A program made the translations under genes and the position numbers. Below the pieces are notes generated by a model. The model was given only the letters and a program-made list of their open reading frames with translations. It had not been told where the DNA came from and did not search any database. A stretch of DNA of 64,000 nucleotides from the NCBI GenBank assembly GCA_022766785.1, contig JALEOL010000025.1, forward strand, positions 16,831 to 80,830. Reading direction: 5' to 3'. Positions 9,961 through 18,905 of this stretch are shown here, in pieces. The DNA is from Oscillospiraceae bacterium (GTDB taxonomy: Bacteria > Bacillota > Clostridia > Oscillospirales > Ruminococcaceae). The first letter of the stretch is position 1. Each line of letters begins with the position of its first letter.

Positions 9961-10086
9961 TATAAGGCAATTTGTGTGACTTCTGCCACAAATAAGGGCT
10001 TGCTTTTTTTGTGGAAATGTTATATAATAGTATCTACCTGACAAGATTACAAATCGATAACACAGATCAAGATCGGGGGAATTTTC

Positions 10087-12507
10087 ATGAACAAAAAGAC
10101 AACTAACGAAATTATACCTGCAATTTCCCTCAGGGGACTTGTGGTTTTTCCGTCGATGGTGCTTCACTTCGACGTCGGGAGGGAGCGCTCCGTAAACGCG
10201 CTCAAGGCTGCCGCTGACGAGTCCGGGCATATTTTCCTCGTGGCACAGAAGGACGCTTCCATTACCGATCCGGAGCTTTCTGATATGTACGAGGTCGGCG
10301 TTATCGCGGAAGTTCGCCAGCTGCTCACAACCCCGGACGGCTCCACACGGGTGCTGGTCGAGGGTATTTCAAGAGCGCGCAGAGTGAAGTCCGTGGGCGG
10401 AAAGGATTATCTGAGGTTCGAGGTAAAGGAGCTTCCCACCAGGAGCGGAACGATCTCCGAAAGCACCGCGGCAGCAGCCTCCAGGGCGCTGAAAAATATC
10501 TTTGCCGAGTACGCGCAGATCTCTCCCAAAATGCCCAGAGAGCTTTTCGAGAGCATAATGACCGAGGAAAATTGCTCAGAGCTGTTTGACAAGGTCGTAT
10601 TCAACGTGGTTCTCAAGGTTGAAGACAAACAGGCGCTGCTTGAGGCGAACGGTCTTCTGAACCGAATAAAAATGCTGATCTCCATGCTTGAAACTGAGAT
10701 CGAGATCATCGAGACCGAGATAGATATCCAGGAGCAGGTAAAGGAGCAGGTGGACAAAAACCAGCGCGACTATTACCTCAGAGAACAGCTCCGCGCGATC
10801 TATAAGCAGCTTGGCGAGGGTGACAATCCCCAGGAGGAAGCGGATAATTACATAGAGAAGATCCGCGCGCTGAACCTCTCCGACGATGTAACCGAAAAGC
10901 TTGTCGGCGAAGCGCAGAAGCTGGTCAAGATGTCCTACTCCTCACAGGAGGCAGGCGTGATCAGGAGCTACCTCGACACGGTGCTGGAGCTTCCCTGGAA
11001 TATCCGCACAAAGGATAAACTTGATATCGACAAGGTTGAAAAGCAGCTTGACAAGGATCACTATGGTCTGAAAAAGGTCAAGGAGCGTATCACTGAAATA
11101 ATCTCAGTGCGTGCCCTTTCGCCTGACGTCAAGGGTCAGATAATCTGCCTTTACGGGCCTCCCGGAGTGGGCAAGACATCTATCGGGCGCTCTATCGCCG
11201 ACGCGCTCGGCAGGAAGTATGTGCGTATTTCCCTGGGCGGCGTTCACGATGAAGCGGAGATAAGGGGTCACAGAAAGACCTACATCGGCGCAATGCCCGG
11301 ACGTATCGCAGCGGCTCTTAAACAGGCAAAAAGCATGAACCCTGTCATGCTGCTGGACGAGATAGACAAAATGGGCAGCGATTACAAGGGAGACCCGGCT
11401 TCGGCAATGCTGGAAGTACTGGACAGCGAGCAGAACACCACTTTCACCGACCACTACCTTGAAATTCCGCTGGATCTCAGCGACGTGCTGTTCATCACCA
11501 CAGCGAACAGCCTTGACACTATCCCTGCTCCCCTGCTGGACAGAATGGAAGTGATCGAGCTGTCCAGCTATACCCGTGAGGAAAAGTTCAATATCGCCAA
11601 AAAGCACCTGCTCCCGAAGCAGCTGAAAAAGCACGGCGAAAAGCCCTCTACAGTAAAGATAAACGACAAGGCTTTGTATTCCGTGATAGACTTCTACACC
11701 CGCGAAGCGGGAGTGCGCAAGCTGGAACGCAGCATTGCGGATATCTGCCGCAAATCGGCAAAGAAACTGGTTTCCGGCGAGAAAAAGGTCACTGTTACCG
11801 ATCAGAATATCACCGAGTTCCTTGGGGTGAAGAAATACCTGCCGGAGCACCTTGCGGCTCATGATGAGGTGGGTCTTGTAAACGGGCTTGCCTGGACTTC
11901 GGTTGGCGGTGTAACTATGCCGCTGGAGGTTCTGGTGCTTGACGGAACCGGAAAGACTGAATTTACCGGAAGCCTCGGCGAGGTGATGAAGGAGTCCGCA
12001 AAGATCGCGGTGAGCCTTACACGTTCCCTTGCCAGGAAATACAACATCGACCCGGATTTCTACAAGAACAAGGATATCCACGTCCACGCCCCCGAGGGTG
12101 CAGTACCCAAGGACGGCCCCTCCGCAGGCGTAACGCTGACCACCGCGCTTGTATCTGCGCTTTCCGGTACTCCGGTGCGCCGTGACGTTGCCATGACCGG
12201 AGAGATAACTCTGCGCGGAAAGGTGCTCGCTATCGGCGGACTAAAGGAAAAGACCATGGCGGCTTACCGCGCCGGAGTCAAGACCGTGTGCATTCCCAAG
12301 GAGAACGAGCCGGACATTGACGAGCTGGACGATGTTGTGAAGAACAGCCTGAAGTTCGTGGTGGCAGAGGATATATCCACGGTGCTGGAAACCGCGCTTG
12401 TTCTGCCGAACGTTGCTCCTGAGAAGAAAGCGCCGCTGAAACGCCGTGCTTCCACCAAGACAAAGACAGAGAACGCGGAAAAAATTCCTGCACTGACTGT
12501 CAACTGA
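10087..12507 (+). CDS. lon: Endopeptidase La (ATP-dependent Lon protease)
   Basis: 806 aa; LYGPPGVGKTSIG, LGGVHDEAEIRGHRKTYIGAMPGRI, APEGAVPKDGPSAGVT catalytic Ser region. Confidence 0.97.
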   Translation: MNKKTTNEIIPAISLRGLVVFPSMVLHFDVGRERSVNALKAAADESGHIFLVAQKDASITDPELSDMYEVGVIAEVRQLLTTPDGSTRVLVEGISRARRVKSVGGKDYLRFEVKELPTRSGTISESTAAAASRALKNIFAEYAQISPKMPRELFESIMTEENCSELFDKVVFNVVLKVEDKQALLEANGLLNRIKMLISMLETEIEIIETEIDIQEQVKEQVDKNQRDYYLREQLRAIYKQLGEGDNPQEEADNYIEKIRALNLSDDVTEKLVGEAQKLVKMSYSSQEAGVIRSYLDTVLELPWNIRTKDKLDIDKVEKQLDKDHYGLKKVKERITEIISVRALSPDVKGQIICLYGPPGVGKTSIGRSIADALGRKYVRISLGGVHDEAEIRGHRKTYIGAMPGRIAAALKQAKSMNPVMLLDEIDKMGSDYKGDPASAMLEVLDSEQNTTFTDHYLEIPLDLSDVLFITTANSLDTIPAPLLDRMEVIELSSYTREEKFNIAKKHLLPKQLKKHGEKPSTVKINDKALYSVIDFYTREAGVRKLERSIADICRKSAKKLVSGEKKVTVTDQNITEFLGVKKYLPEHLAAHDEVGLVNGLAWTSVGGVTMPLEVLVLDGTGKTEFTGSLGEVMKESAKIAVSLTRSLARKYNIDPDFYKNKDIHVHAPEGAVPKDGPSAGVTLTTALVSALSGTPVRRDVAMTGEITLRGKVLAIGGLKEKTMAAYRAGVKTVCIPKENEPDIDELDDVVKNSLKFVVAEDISTVLETALVLPNVAPEKKAPLKRRASTKTKTENAEKIPALTVN

Positions 12508-12542
12508 TAATGTAATTTTCTGTAACGAACAGCAGGTGATCT

Positions 12543-13130
12543 ATGAACTACAATAACGCGCAATTCTTCACCTCCTACGGCAGCTTCAGGCAGATACCGC
12601 CGACCGACCGCACCGAGATAGCGTTCTCCGGTCGGTCGAATGTCGGGAAATCCTCGCTGATAAACAAGATATTCAACCGCAAATCGCTGGCAAGGGTCAG
12701 CGCCGTTCCCGGAAAGACTGCGACGATAAACTTCTACAGCCTCGAAAACCTTTACTTTGTTGACCTCCCGGGGTACGGCTACGCCAAGGTCTCGAAATCT
12801 GAAAAGGAACGCTGGGGCAGCCTTATCGAGGGATATCTGAATGACGACCGGGATCTTGCTCTGGTGTTCCAGCTTATTGACTTCCGACATCCACCCACCG
12901 CAGACGACATCATGATGGTGAACTTTCTCATCGACAGCGGAATACCATTCGTGGTGATACTCACAAAGGCTGACAAGCTCTCGAAGAAGCAGCGTGAGGA
13001 GCGGCGCGCTTCCCTGCTGACCGAGCTTCCCTGCGCGGAGGATATCACGATCATTGAGTTTTCAGCGCAGACCGGAGAGGGCAGAGACGAGATACGTTCG
13101 ATAATCGAGGAGATCTCAGAAAGTGAATAA
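12543..13130 (+). CDS. engB: Ribosome biogenesis GTP-binding protein YihA/YsxC
   Basis: 195 aa; FSGRSNVGKSSLIN, DLPGYGYAKVSK, LTKADKLSK. Confidence 0.95.
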   Translation: MNYNNAQFFTSYGSFRQIPPTDRTEIAFSGRSNVGKSSLINKIFNRKSLARVSAVPGKTATINFYSLENLYFVDLPGYGYAKVSKSEKERWGSLIEGYLNDDRDLALVFQLIDFRHPPTADDIMMVNFLIDSGIPFVVILTKADKLSKKQREERRASLLTELPCAEDITIIEFSAQTGEGRDEIRSIIEEISESE

Positions 13131-13290
13131 TACTAATCTTCAATCGCCCTATAGACATCTTTTCGAAAATCTCAGGCATCTTTCGTCGTCGTTCAACCTT
13201 GCAAGGCATACAGCCTTGCGGCGGTTTCACTCCTAGAAATATACCTAATCTTTTCGAAAATCTTGTCTATAGTTCGATTGAAGATTAGTA
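13131..13290. mobile_element. MITE-like palindromic element (160 bp) with ~46-bp imperfect terminal inverted repeats
   Basis: Termini TACTAATCTTCAATCG / CGATTGAAGATTAGTA are perfect; similarity continues through CTATAGAC...TTTTCGAAAA; internal hairpin GCAAGGC-atacA-GCCTTGC; flanking TA. Confidence 0.75.
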
Positions 13291-13297
13291 TAAAACT

Positions 13298-13330
13298 ACC
13301 TCCGCACGACAAATGCGGAGGTTATTTTAT
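13298..13330. terminator. Intrinsic terminator
   Basis: ACCTCCGCA-cgacaaa-TGCGGAGGT followed by TATTTTAT. Confidence 0.85.
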
Positions 13331-13355
13331 ATGAAGTAGGCAAATTAAGTGAGGA

Positions 13356-14078
13356 TCATAGCCGGTTGATTATCCTGTCCTTTATCCTCTCAAATTCATC
13401 ATCGGTTATGACGCCTTCATCAAGCAGCTGACTGTATCGTCGTATCTCTGCAACAGGATCGGCGGTATTATCCGGTAGGTCAAGCCCGGCTTCATGCTCC
13501 AGGTGCTGTATTTCAACGGTAAGCTTATCAGCGAGTTTCTGGTTTTTATAGTAACTCCGGCTGCCGTCTTTCTCAATATACAGCTTTCTGCCTTTCGGGA
13601 ATGGTATTTCCAGCCGCTCAGCGCCTTTGATGTCGGTGTGCAGTGTAATCTTCCAGCCGCGATGGTTCTCATGCACCCTAATATCAGGCGTGCCGGAGCA
13701 TGCGCCGATTATCGCCCCCGGAGTTCCCATAAGAGCGCCGCCGACAAAGGTGTTGAGGGTGGCACCCTTCAGCTTTGTTTCTGTGTAAACCGTGCTGTCC
13801 CGAATGATCTGCACTCCGAGAATTCTTTTGAAAGATATCGTTTTGCAGTTCTCGTACAGTTCCGGGCGCAGTTTTCTGCCTTTGTAATCTATCGAGATGA
13901 TATTCTCGGCTGTGAAATCCGCATGGAAATCCCGGTCGCGGGACATTCCTGCGCCAAATTTACTGCGCTGCTCCTGCTCTTTCTTATTGTCTTCTCTGAG
14001 CATCATGAACACAACAAACAGAATGGCAAAAATGGTCAGCATGGAAACTGCCGCAACTATCCAGACACTCCAGTGCAT
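13356..14078 (-). CDS. SHOCT-domain membrane-anchored protein
   Basis: N-terminal TM segment after a start with SD (GAGGTGATAG); C-terminal RYSQLLDEGVITDDEFERIKDRII matches SHOCT pattern. Confidence 0.7.
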   Translation of the reverse strand: MHWSVWIVAAVSMLTIFAILFVVFMMLREDNKKEQEQRSKFGAGMSRDRDFHADFTAENIISIDYKGRKLRPELYENCKTISFKRILGVQIIRDSTVYTETKLKGATLNTFVGGALMGTPGAIIGACSGTPDIRVHENHRGWKITLHTDIKGAERLEIPFPKGRKLYIEKDGSRSYYKNQKLADKLTVEIQHLEHEAGLDLPDNTADPVAEIRRYSQLLDEGVITDDEFERIKDRIINRL

Positions 14079-14186
14079 ACTATCACCTCTTAATGATATT
14101 ATACACACAAGGAACAGTCAAGTCAAGGGAAATCTGCCCTGAAAGCGATACAGTTTATCTGACATGCCAAACTTGCCGCAGGGTGA

Positions 14187-16169
14187 TTATCCGCTGGTAA
14201 TGCTCACAGACCGGGCAAACTGTACCAGCTGCTCTTCGGAGAGCGTGTCCGGTTCCAGAGAGAACATCGCAAAATACGGTGCTTCTGTGTAATCATACAC
14301 AAATACGCACTGCGACTCTGTCCCGTCTGCGCTTACCGGTGTCGATACAGCCGCCGCGCCTGTTTCCGTGCTGTAGACCACAGCATAATGCGACGAATAA
14401 TCGACCATAGACGAAAGCCCTATCGGGGAGAATATCTGCATTGGCATTTCGTCCGAGGAGGTGTCAACTGCCGCCAGGTCTTCCGGCTGAGTAGTTCCGA
14501 AAGGATACATCATCAGCGTGCCCACGCGCTTTCCGTCCCTTAGCACATAGGTTTCGGGGATACCGGCGGAGTGACTGTTTTCACCGTCCGGGTCGGTATC
14601 GCTGAGGGTGATCCCCTCGGGGAGTGCGCCGAATGTTACCGTCCAGTCGTCGCCGGAGAAATGATACACCACGGTTGAAGCGCCGATATCTGTATCCGCC
14701 GGCGCAAGAGGGTCTCCCTGCGCGTAAGGCTCGTCAAGCTCGATATATTCTGCGTAATACTCCCGGAACGTGTCCTCGTCCACTTCGGTCATGAACGCCG
14801 CACGGAACATAACCGACTGAAATTCGCGTTCGTCGTCCGCGAGAAGAACGGTTTGGTTCCAAGCCTCGCCGGGCTGAAATGTGGAATCGTGATCCAGGAA
14901 ACTTACGTTCTGGTAAGTACCCTCGCCAAGATAGTACGTAACATTCAGTGTAAGATACAGCCGGGTCTTTTCGTCCGGGTCAGACGGTACTATGTCCGGC
15001 ATCGCGAACGACGCATTCAGACTGCCGTCGATGCCTGCGATGAGCCTTGCGCTGTTAAGAAGCGAATTAACTGTTTCTGCTGCGTTCTCCTCATTCAGAA
15101 CGGGCGCAGGTTCCGGCTGAGATACAGTTTCCGGCTCTGGTTCGGCTTCCGGCTGGGATAACGTGGTTACTGCCGGGGTGCTATCGCTGTTTTCCTGCGA
15201 CTGGCTTGCTATGCTTTCCGGGGTATTCTCCTGGGTTTTGCTGGAACTTGTCAGCAGGCATACCGCTGAAACAGCGACCACCGCGACTGCCCCTATGGTT
15301 ATCCACAGGGTGGGTTTTTTCGGACTGAGGACGCTCTTTATACGCTGTTTTATGCTGCTTTCCCCGAACGCCAGAACTCCGCCCATAGACAGGCGGTTCT
15401 GTCTCACGGACATGTTGAGCAGCGCCCCGGCGTATTCCTTGCGGCTCTCTGCGTCAAAATTCTTCACTGCAAGCTCGTCACAGGATATCTCCATGTCCCT
15501 CACCATAAGGAAGAAAGATACCCAAACGAAAGGATCGAACCAATGGATGCACAGCGCCAGCAGAGCTATCGGTTTGACGATGAAATCAAGCCGGCGGATA
15601 TGCGTCTTTTCATGCGCGATGATGAAATCCCTGTCGCGTTCTGACAGCCCGGTGGGCAGGTATATCCTCGGGCGGATAATTCCCATGACGAACGCCGTGT
15701 CGATGTTATCGCATTCCCAGATGTTATCGCGCAGAAGTACGGCGCTGTGTATCCTCCTGCGAAGAACCAGGAACGAGACCGCAGACCACACTGCAAAAAC
15801 AGCAGCGCCTGCCGCCCATACCCAGAATAGTATCACCGTGACATTCACGCCAGTCTGAACCGCTGCCTGTGAGACTTCGGAGGGGTGAACGATGTTCCCG
15901 GTGATAGGCTGAGATATCGCAGTCCCGATGTTTCCGGAAATCGTCAGTTTCACCCTGCCGCTGTCTGTGCCATTGCTGAACAGATTGAACAAGCTCGCAG
16001 GACTGGGCAGCGAAAACGGGCAAAGCAAGCGTATACCGAGAATGCTCCACAGCAGGTAGGAATACCGCCGGGGCGCTTTCCTGAGCGGTATTCTCAGCAG
16101 GATTATTACCACGGAAATGATCGCGCCGGAAATGCTCATATTTAAAAGGGTCTCTAGGAATTCTCCCAT
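14187..16169 (-). CDS. BlaR1/MecR1-family M56 antirepressor-type membrane metallopeptidase
   Basis: 660 aa; four-TM N-terminus, IIAHEKTHIRRLDFIVKP (HExxH) and ISCDELAV; non-canonical C-terminal extracellular region. Confidence 0.85.
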   Translation of the reverse strand: MGEFLETLLNMSISGAIISVVIILLRIPLRKAPRRYSYLLWSILGIRLLCPFSLPSPASLFNLFSNGTDSGRVKLTISGNIGTAISQPITGNIVHPSEVSQAAVQTGVNVTVILFWVWAAGAAVFAVWSAVSFLVLRRRIHSAVLLRDNIWECDNIDTAFVMGIIRPRIYLPTGLSERDRDFIIAHEKTHIRRLDFIVKPIALLALCIHWFDPFVWVSFFLMVRDMEISCDELAVKNFDAESRKEYAGALLNMSVRQNRLSMGGVLAFGESSIKQRIKSVLSPKKPTLWITIGAVAVVAVSAVCLLTSSSKTQENTPESIASQSQENSDSTPAVTTLSQPEAEPEPETVSQPEPAPVLNEENAAETVNSLLNSARLIAGIDGSLNASFAMPDIVPSDPDEKTRLYLTLNVTYYLGEGTYQNVSFLDHDSTFQPGEAWNQTVLLADDEREFQSVMFRAAFMTEVDEDTFREYYAEYIELDEPYAQGDPLAPADTDIGASTVVYHFSGDDWTVTFGALPEGITLSDTDPDGENSHSAGIPETYVLRDGKRVGTLMMYPFGTTQPEDLAAVDTSSDEMPMQIFSPIGLSSMVDYSSHYAVVYSTETGAAAVSTPVSADGTESQCVFVYDYTEAPYFAMFSLEPDTLSEEQLVQFARSVSITSG

Positions 16170-16171
16170 GT

Positions 16172-16540
16172 CTATCCCTCCTCCGTGTATTCGTCGATGA
16201 GCTTTTTCAGCTCCTCCGCTTCCTCTCGGCTTAGCTTCTCGCGGCTCAGGAATGCGGTCAGAAACATCGGCAGAGAACCGCCGTAGCTGCGCTTTATAAC
16301 GTCCTCCGACTTCTCCGACAGCACCTCGTCACGGTCGTGGGTCGCGGTTATCACCGACTGCTCATTGAGCGCAAGTCCTTTTGTGACCAGCTTCTTGAGT
16401 ATCGTATAGACTGTCGATTTCTTCCAGCCGTATTCCGCGAACGCCTTGTCAACAAGATCTCCGGAGCGAACCGGCTGTTCTCTCCAGATCAGTTCCAGCA
16501 GCTTCATTTCGCTGTCCGGGAGCTTTTTCATGCTTTCCAT
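16172..16540 (-). CDS. BlaI/MecI/CopY family winged-helix repressor
   Basis: 122 aa; LPDSEMKLLELIWREQPVRSGDLVDKAFAEYGWKKSTVYTILKKLVTKGL. Confidence 0.92.
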   Translation of the reverse strand: MESMKKLPDSEMKLLELIWREQPVRSGDLVDKAFAEYGWKKSTVYTILKKLVTKGLALNEQSVITATHDRDEVLSEKSEDVIKRSYGGSLPMFLTAFLSREKLSREEAEELKKLIDEYTEEG

Positions 16541-16559
16541 ATTATCCGTCCTTTCTGTA

Positions 16560-16607
16560 GTCTATAGTTGTAGACCGGTACCGTAATTATAGTCTATCAC
16601 AATAGAC
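16560..16607. promoter_or_regulatory. Two tandem BlaI-type operators upstream of blaI-like gene
   Basis: GTCTATAGTTGTAGAC (16560-16575) and GTCTATCACAATAGAC (16592-16607), both GTCTAT-N4-rTAGAC dyads, 32 bp apart. Confidence 0.75.
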
Positions 16608-16672
16608 CTGATTTGTCAATAGGTTTTCAGAAAAAAATAAAACGCTGCCGGAACAGCGTTTCAAGAATAATA

Positions 16673-17128
16673 CTATTCAGCTCCAAAAAGCACATACGGC
16701 GGATTTTTCCCGGAATAGGGTATCTCAACAAAGCCGCCCTTCAGAGCGCACTGTATCAGCTTTTTGGTGAGATCCGGCACATCGTCGCGGGAAAGCGCCT
16801 CGTCAACGTCCAGCCAGACCGCCTCGCTGTTCTCGTCGTTATCCGGGCGCGCTTCACCGGAAACGTATTCCCCACGGAACGCCGCATACCAGTCCTTTGT
16901 GTTGAAGCGCATTCCGATAAGCTCCTTCGGCTCGATAAGCACGCCCGTTTCCTCCAGGTACTCGCGGATGATAGCTTCCCTGGGCATTTCGCCGAAGTTC
17001 AGATAACCTCCCGGGATTATCAGCAGTCCCTTTCCTGCACCGTATGTGTGTCGTGCAAGAAGCACCCTGCCCTCTTTTATCACCACAGCCGTGACCGACT
17101 GGCTCCAGTTCGTGTTTCCGTTTTCCAT
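16673..17128 (-). CDS. NUDIX hydrolase
   Basis: GGYLNFGEMPREAIIREYLEETGV Nudix box; start chosen at MENGNTNW with SD AGGAGAG. Confidence 0.9.
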   Translation of the reverse strand: MENGNTNWSQSVTAVVIKEGRVLLARHTYGAGKGLLIIPGGYLNFGEMPREAIIREYLEETGVLIEPKELIGMRFNTKDWYAAFRGEYVSGEARPDNDENSEAVWLDVDEALSRDDVPDLTKKLIQCALKGGFVEIPYSGKNPPYVLFGAE

Positions 17129-17157
17129 AAAACTCTCCTGTTCAGAAATGGCAGCAA

Positions 17158-17859
17158 TTATCCGGGTGCAGCCGCGATAAACTTCTGTGACTTCCTGCGA
17201 TAGCCGCATTTCTCATAAAAGCCGCACAGCCTCTCCTCGCATATCACCTGCACCTCGCCGCTCAGCGCTGCGCTTATCTGCCGCACAAGCGCCCCGGCAA
17301 TCCCCTGCCCCTCAGATTCACGCAGGACGCTCACCTGGGATATCAGCGCTTCGCCGTTGATGTCGTGCTGCAAAACCAGCGCCGCCTTGCCGTCTGAAAA
17401 ACACCGGGTAATTCCGTGCCGCACCCGGTGGGACATGTCGAGATACCACGGCTCGAACGGGATACCGAAACGGCTGCCGATCACGCTCCACGCTTCCATA
17501 GGGGTGCACTCCGGGGGAAATCCGCCGTGCTTTTGGCCGCAATAAACCATAAGCTGAACCGGCGTGAATACCGCAGGAAGCAGCGGTTTCAGCCTGTCCC
17601 CGGTCTCCTCCGAGCAGAAAATATCTGTGTACCCGTGCATACACAGAAACTGCGCTATCTCCTCATGATCCGCACCGGGCTGCTCAGCTATCACAAACGA
17701 GCCGTCCAGCGCCGCAAGGAAGCTCTCCCCATGACGGAAGAACCGGCAGAAATCGTAATCACCGCCATAAGCCAAAAACAGCGCGCGTATCTTCTGCGCC
17801 TCCACCCCATGTTCGGGAAGCGCGTAAAGCTGCTCTGCCGTGTATATTCTCTCCGTCAC
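17158..17859 (-). CDS. GNAT family N-acetyltransferase-like protein
   Basis: 233 aa; ISQVSVLRESEGQGIAGALVRQI and CEERLCGFYEKCGYR. Confidence 0.75.
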   Translation of the reverse strand: MTERIYTAEQLYALPEHGVEAQKIRALFLAYGGDYDFCRFFRHGESFLAALDGSFVIAEQPGADHEEIAQFLCMHGYTDIFCSEETGDRLKPLLPAVFTPVQLMVYCGQKHGGFPPECTPMEAWSVIGSRFGIPFEPWYLDMSHRVRHGITRCFSDGKAALVLQHDINGEALISQVSVLRESEGQGIAGALVRQISAALSGEVQVICEERLCGFYEKCGYRRKSQKFIAAAPG

Positions 17860-18905
17860 AGCTCTGCAAAAACACCCAGCACCGCTTCGGCGAGCTTCGC
17901 TGTGGCTTCAATGTCGCTCAGCTTCGCAACGCAGGACGGCGAATGCAGATAGCGTGTTGGCACGGAAAGAGCGCAGGTGCGCACTCCGCCGCGGCTGACG
18001 TGTATCGCACCACTGTCGTTTCCGCCGGCGATAAGAGTTTTGGTCTGGTTCGGAATGCCCAGCTCGTCCGCCTTGTTTCGTGCCAGCTGGTAAAGCTCAC
18101 GGTCGTAGATCGTCGCCCTGTCCATAAAGGAGACCACGCAGCCCTTTCCCAGCTCGCACACGCGCTTCTCCCCGGAACACCCCAAGATATCGCATGCAGT
18201 AGTTGTCTCAAGCACCACCGCTATATCCGGAGCGATCGTGAACGAAGCCGCCTTTGCCCCACGGGTGCCTATCTCCTCCTGCACTGTGAATGCGTACCAC
18301 GCGTCGTACTCCGGGTCGCCGTTTATCATATCCATCATGATAAGGCAGCCGGCGCGGTCGTCTATCGCCTTGCTCTTCACAAATCCGTCCCCGAAACAGA
18401 ACGCGTCACTGTCGAACACCGCGCAGTCTCCCCGGCTCACACGGCTCTCGGCTTCCTCACGGGAGGAAGCGCCGATATCTATCAGCATTTCGGGGAAATC
18501 AGGGGCTTTCTTCCGTTCCTCGGCGGACTGCTGGTGGACTGCCTTTGTGCCGACAACGCCCGGCGTTCCGTTTCTGAAGCGCAGTCCCCTGCCCAGCACT
18601 ACCCTGGGGTCTATACCACCGACAGCGCCGAATCGCAGAAATCCCTCCTCGGTGATATCCGTAACCATAACACCCACTTCGTCCATATGCGCCGCGAACA
18701 TCACGCGGTTCTTCGGAGTTTTTCTGCCTTTCCTGAACACAAGAATGTTTCCCAGATTATCCGTTGTTACCTCGTCTGCTGAAATATGAGACAAAATAAA
18801 GTCACGCACCGCTCCCTCGTCGCCGGAAGTCCCGTCCAGCGCGCAAATCTCCAGCAGTCTTTCTGCAAGATCAGCCATTGCTCTCACCTCCGGCATACGC
18901 GGCAA
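17856..18905 (-). CDS. M42 family metallopeptidase (glutamyl aminopeptidase-like)
   Basis: AHMDEVGVMV, KAIDDRAGC, VQEEIGTRGAK, GGNDSGAIH motifs. Confidence 0.9.
   Translation of the reverse strand: MPRMPEVRAMADLAERLLEICALDGTSGDEGAVRDFILSHISADEVTTDNLGNILVFRKGRKTPKNRVMFAAHMDEVGVMVTDITEEGFLRFGAVGGIDPRVVLGRGLRFRNGTPGVVGTKAVHQQSAEERKKAPDFPEMLIDIGASSREEAESRVSRGDCAVFDSDAFCFGDGFVKSKAIDDRAGCLIMMDMINGDPEYDAWYAFTVQEEIGTRGAKAASFTIAPDIAVVLETTTACDILGCSGEKRVCELGKGCVVSFMDRATIYDRELYQLARNKADELGIPNQTKTLIAGGNDSGAIHVSRGGVRTCALSVPTRYLHSPSCVAKLSDIEATAKLAEAVLGVFAEL

Noticed and set aside
11104-12087. 327-aa ORF antisense to lon
   Set aside because: Opposite a strongly conserved coding frame; no recognisable motifs; typical shadow ORF from codon bias.
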